Source: Phyllobacterium sp. T1293
GTDB lineage: Bacteria > Pseudomonadota > Alphaproteobacteria > Rhizobiales > Rhizobiaceae
NCBI RefSeq assembly: GCF_020731415.2
Contig: NZ_CP088273.1
Span: 191,001 to 255,000, forward strand
Length of the DNA stretch: 64,000 nucleotides
Reading direction: 5' to 3'
The notes under the pieces were generated by a model. That model ran no database searches, had not been told where the DNA came from, and saw nothing but the letters and a program-made list of their open reading frames with translations. Positions 63,352 through 64,000 of this stretch are shown piece after piece; position 1 is the first letter of the stretch; the number at the start of each line of letters is the position of its first letter. The position numbers and the translations under genes were made by a program.

Positions 63352-64000
63352 TCACGGCCATTTGACTGTGGGTGGCATGGAAGACAGGATTGAATCCACG
63401 TTCCCGCCTGTTTTGAGGCCAAAGATCGTGCCACGATCATAGAGCAGGTTGAACTCCACATAGCGGCCGCGCCTGATAAGCTGCTCCTGCCGGTCTTCGG
63501 CACCCCAATCCTGATTGAAGTTCTGCCGCACAAGATGCGGGTAGACGACTGAGAATGCCCGGCCGACGTCACGGGTAAAGGCAAAATCTGCGTCCCAGCC
63601 GCCGTTCTCTTCCGATGAATGCAGCCAGTCATAGAAAATGCCGCCGGTGCCGCGTGGTTCCTTGCGATGTGGCAGGTAGAAATACTCATCGCACCAGTTC
63701 TTGAATTTCTCGTGGTTCGCGACCGCAAAATGTTTGTCGCAGACAAATTTCAGCGCCTTGTGGAAGGCCGCCGTATCCGCATCGTCCTGTGTCCGCTTGC
63801 GGTCGAGAACCGGCGTCAGATCAGCGCCGCCACCAAACCATTGGCGCGTGGTCACGACCATGCGCGTGTTCATATGAACAGCGGGCACATAAGGGTTCTG
63901 CGGATGGGCGATCAGCGAAATGCCGGAAGCCCAGAAGCGCGGATCTTCCTCGGCGCCCGGTATCTGCTTGCGAAATTCGGGGGAAAATTCGCCGTAAACC
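63352..64000 (-). CDS. hemF: Oxygen-dependent coproporphyrinogen III oxidase HemF, C-terminal part (cut by window end)
   Basis: HemF converts coproporphyrinogen III to protoporphyrinogen IX with oxygen in haem synthesis. Visible on the minus strand is the C-terminal ~215 residues: [22 protein letters not shown], then FGGGADLTP, the [15 protein letters not shown] stretch, and [12 protein letters not shown] near the end, all strongly conserved in HemF. The N-terminal part lies beyond the window. The stop is at 63352-63354. Confidence 0.97.
   Translation of the reverse strand, partial: VYGEFSPEFRKQIPGAEEDPRFWASGISLIAHPQNPYVPAVHMNTRMVVTTRQWFGGGADLTPVLDRKRTQDDADTAAFHKALKFVCDKHFAVANHEKFKNWCDEYFYLPHRKEPRGTGGIFYDWLHSSEENGGWDADFAFTRDVGRAFSVVYPHLVRQNFNQDWGAEDRQEQLIRRGRYVEFNLLYDRGTIFGLKTGGNVDSILSSMPPTVKWP

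Overview
The window is chromosomal DNA of an alphaproteobacterium of the order Hyphomicrobiales (Rhizobiales), most like the Brucella/Ochrobactrum/Phyllobacterium group. The pointers are: the cell-cycle genes ctrA, sciP and chpT lie within 7 kb, with the Brucella-type envelope gene eipA next to chpT; the anthranilate synthase is a fused TrpE-TrpG chain behind a short Trp-rich leader peptide; and there are many families typical of this order (DUF930, DUF1134, DUF1153, DUF1285, DUF2333, DUF4159). I see no plasmid, prophage, transposase, CRISPR array, rRNA or tRNA. Both ends cut through a gene.

Layout. 1-2 kb: the end of a sugar dehydrogenase and a DegT-type aminotransferase (surface sugar synthesis), flanked by two copies of a dispersed inverted-repeat element. 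2-11.5 kb: mnmA, sciP, a PqiA-like membrane protein, fliJ, ctrA, a phosphatase, a VOC protein, a quinone oxidoreductase with a divergent LysR gene, an atypical receiver protein, chpT and eipA. 11.5-19.8 kb: a membrane-anchored coiled-coil protein, an RNA methyltransferase, a HugZ-like protein, a SleB-type hydrolase, a three-gene membrane cluster (hydrolase-like protein, isoprenylcysteine methyltransferase-like protein, lipoprotein) and a dehydrogenase. 20-25.4 kb: the dipeptide transporter dppABCDF. 25.4-28.8 kb: a third repeat copy, a small acidic protein and the choline transporter choXWV. 29-36.3 kb: thymidine kinase, then a five-gene operon built around an unusual AAA+ ATPase and a DUF2333 membrane protein. 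This operon is the best candidate here for an undescribed system.

36.7-49 kb is amino acid and one-carbon metabolism: putR/putA, fhs, trpL-trpE(G), a cation efflux protein, a secreted esterase-like protein and leuL-leuA. Two leader peptides can be read directly: trpL with three consecutive Trp codons and leuL with a Leu cluster, each followed by a terminator hairpin. 49-53.5 kb holds assorted enzymes. 53.5-60.4 kb is a MoxR-DUF58-DUF4159-membrane protein operon, and 60.5-64 kb holds DUF1285, a Nudix CoA pyrophosphatase, cca, a DUF1059 protein and the truncated hemF.

How the genes work together. ChpT relays phosphate to CtrA, SciP is the known CtrA antagonist, and eipA is a known CtrA-linked envelope gene, so part of the cell-cycle circuit is physically clustered. 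Seven GANTC sites (the CcrM methylation target) lie in the 276 bp at 5194-5469 upstream of ctrA, and near-consensus CtrA sites lie ahead of sciP and ctrA. Function calls come from motif and family recognition by eye. No database search was run.
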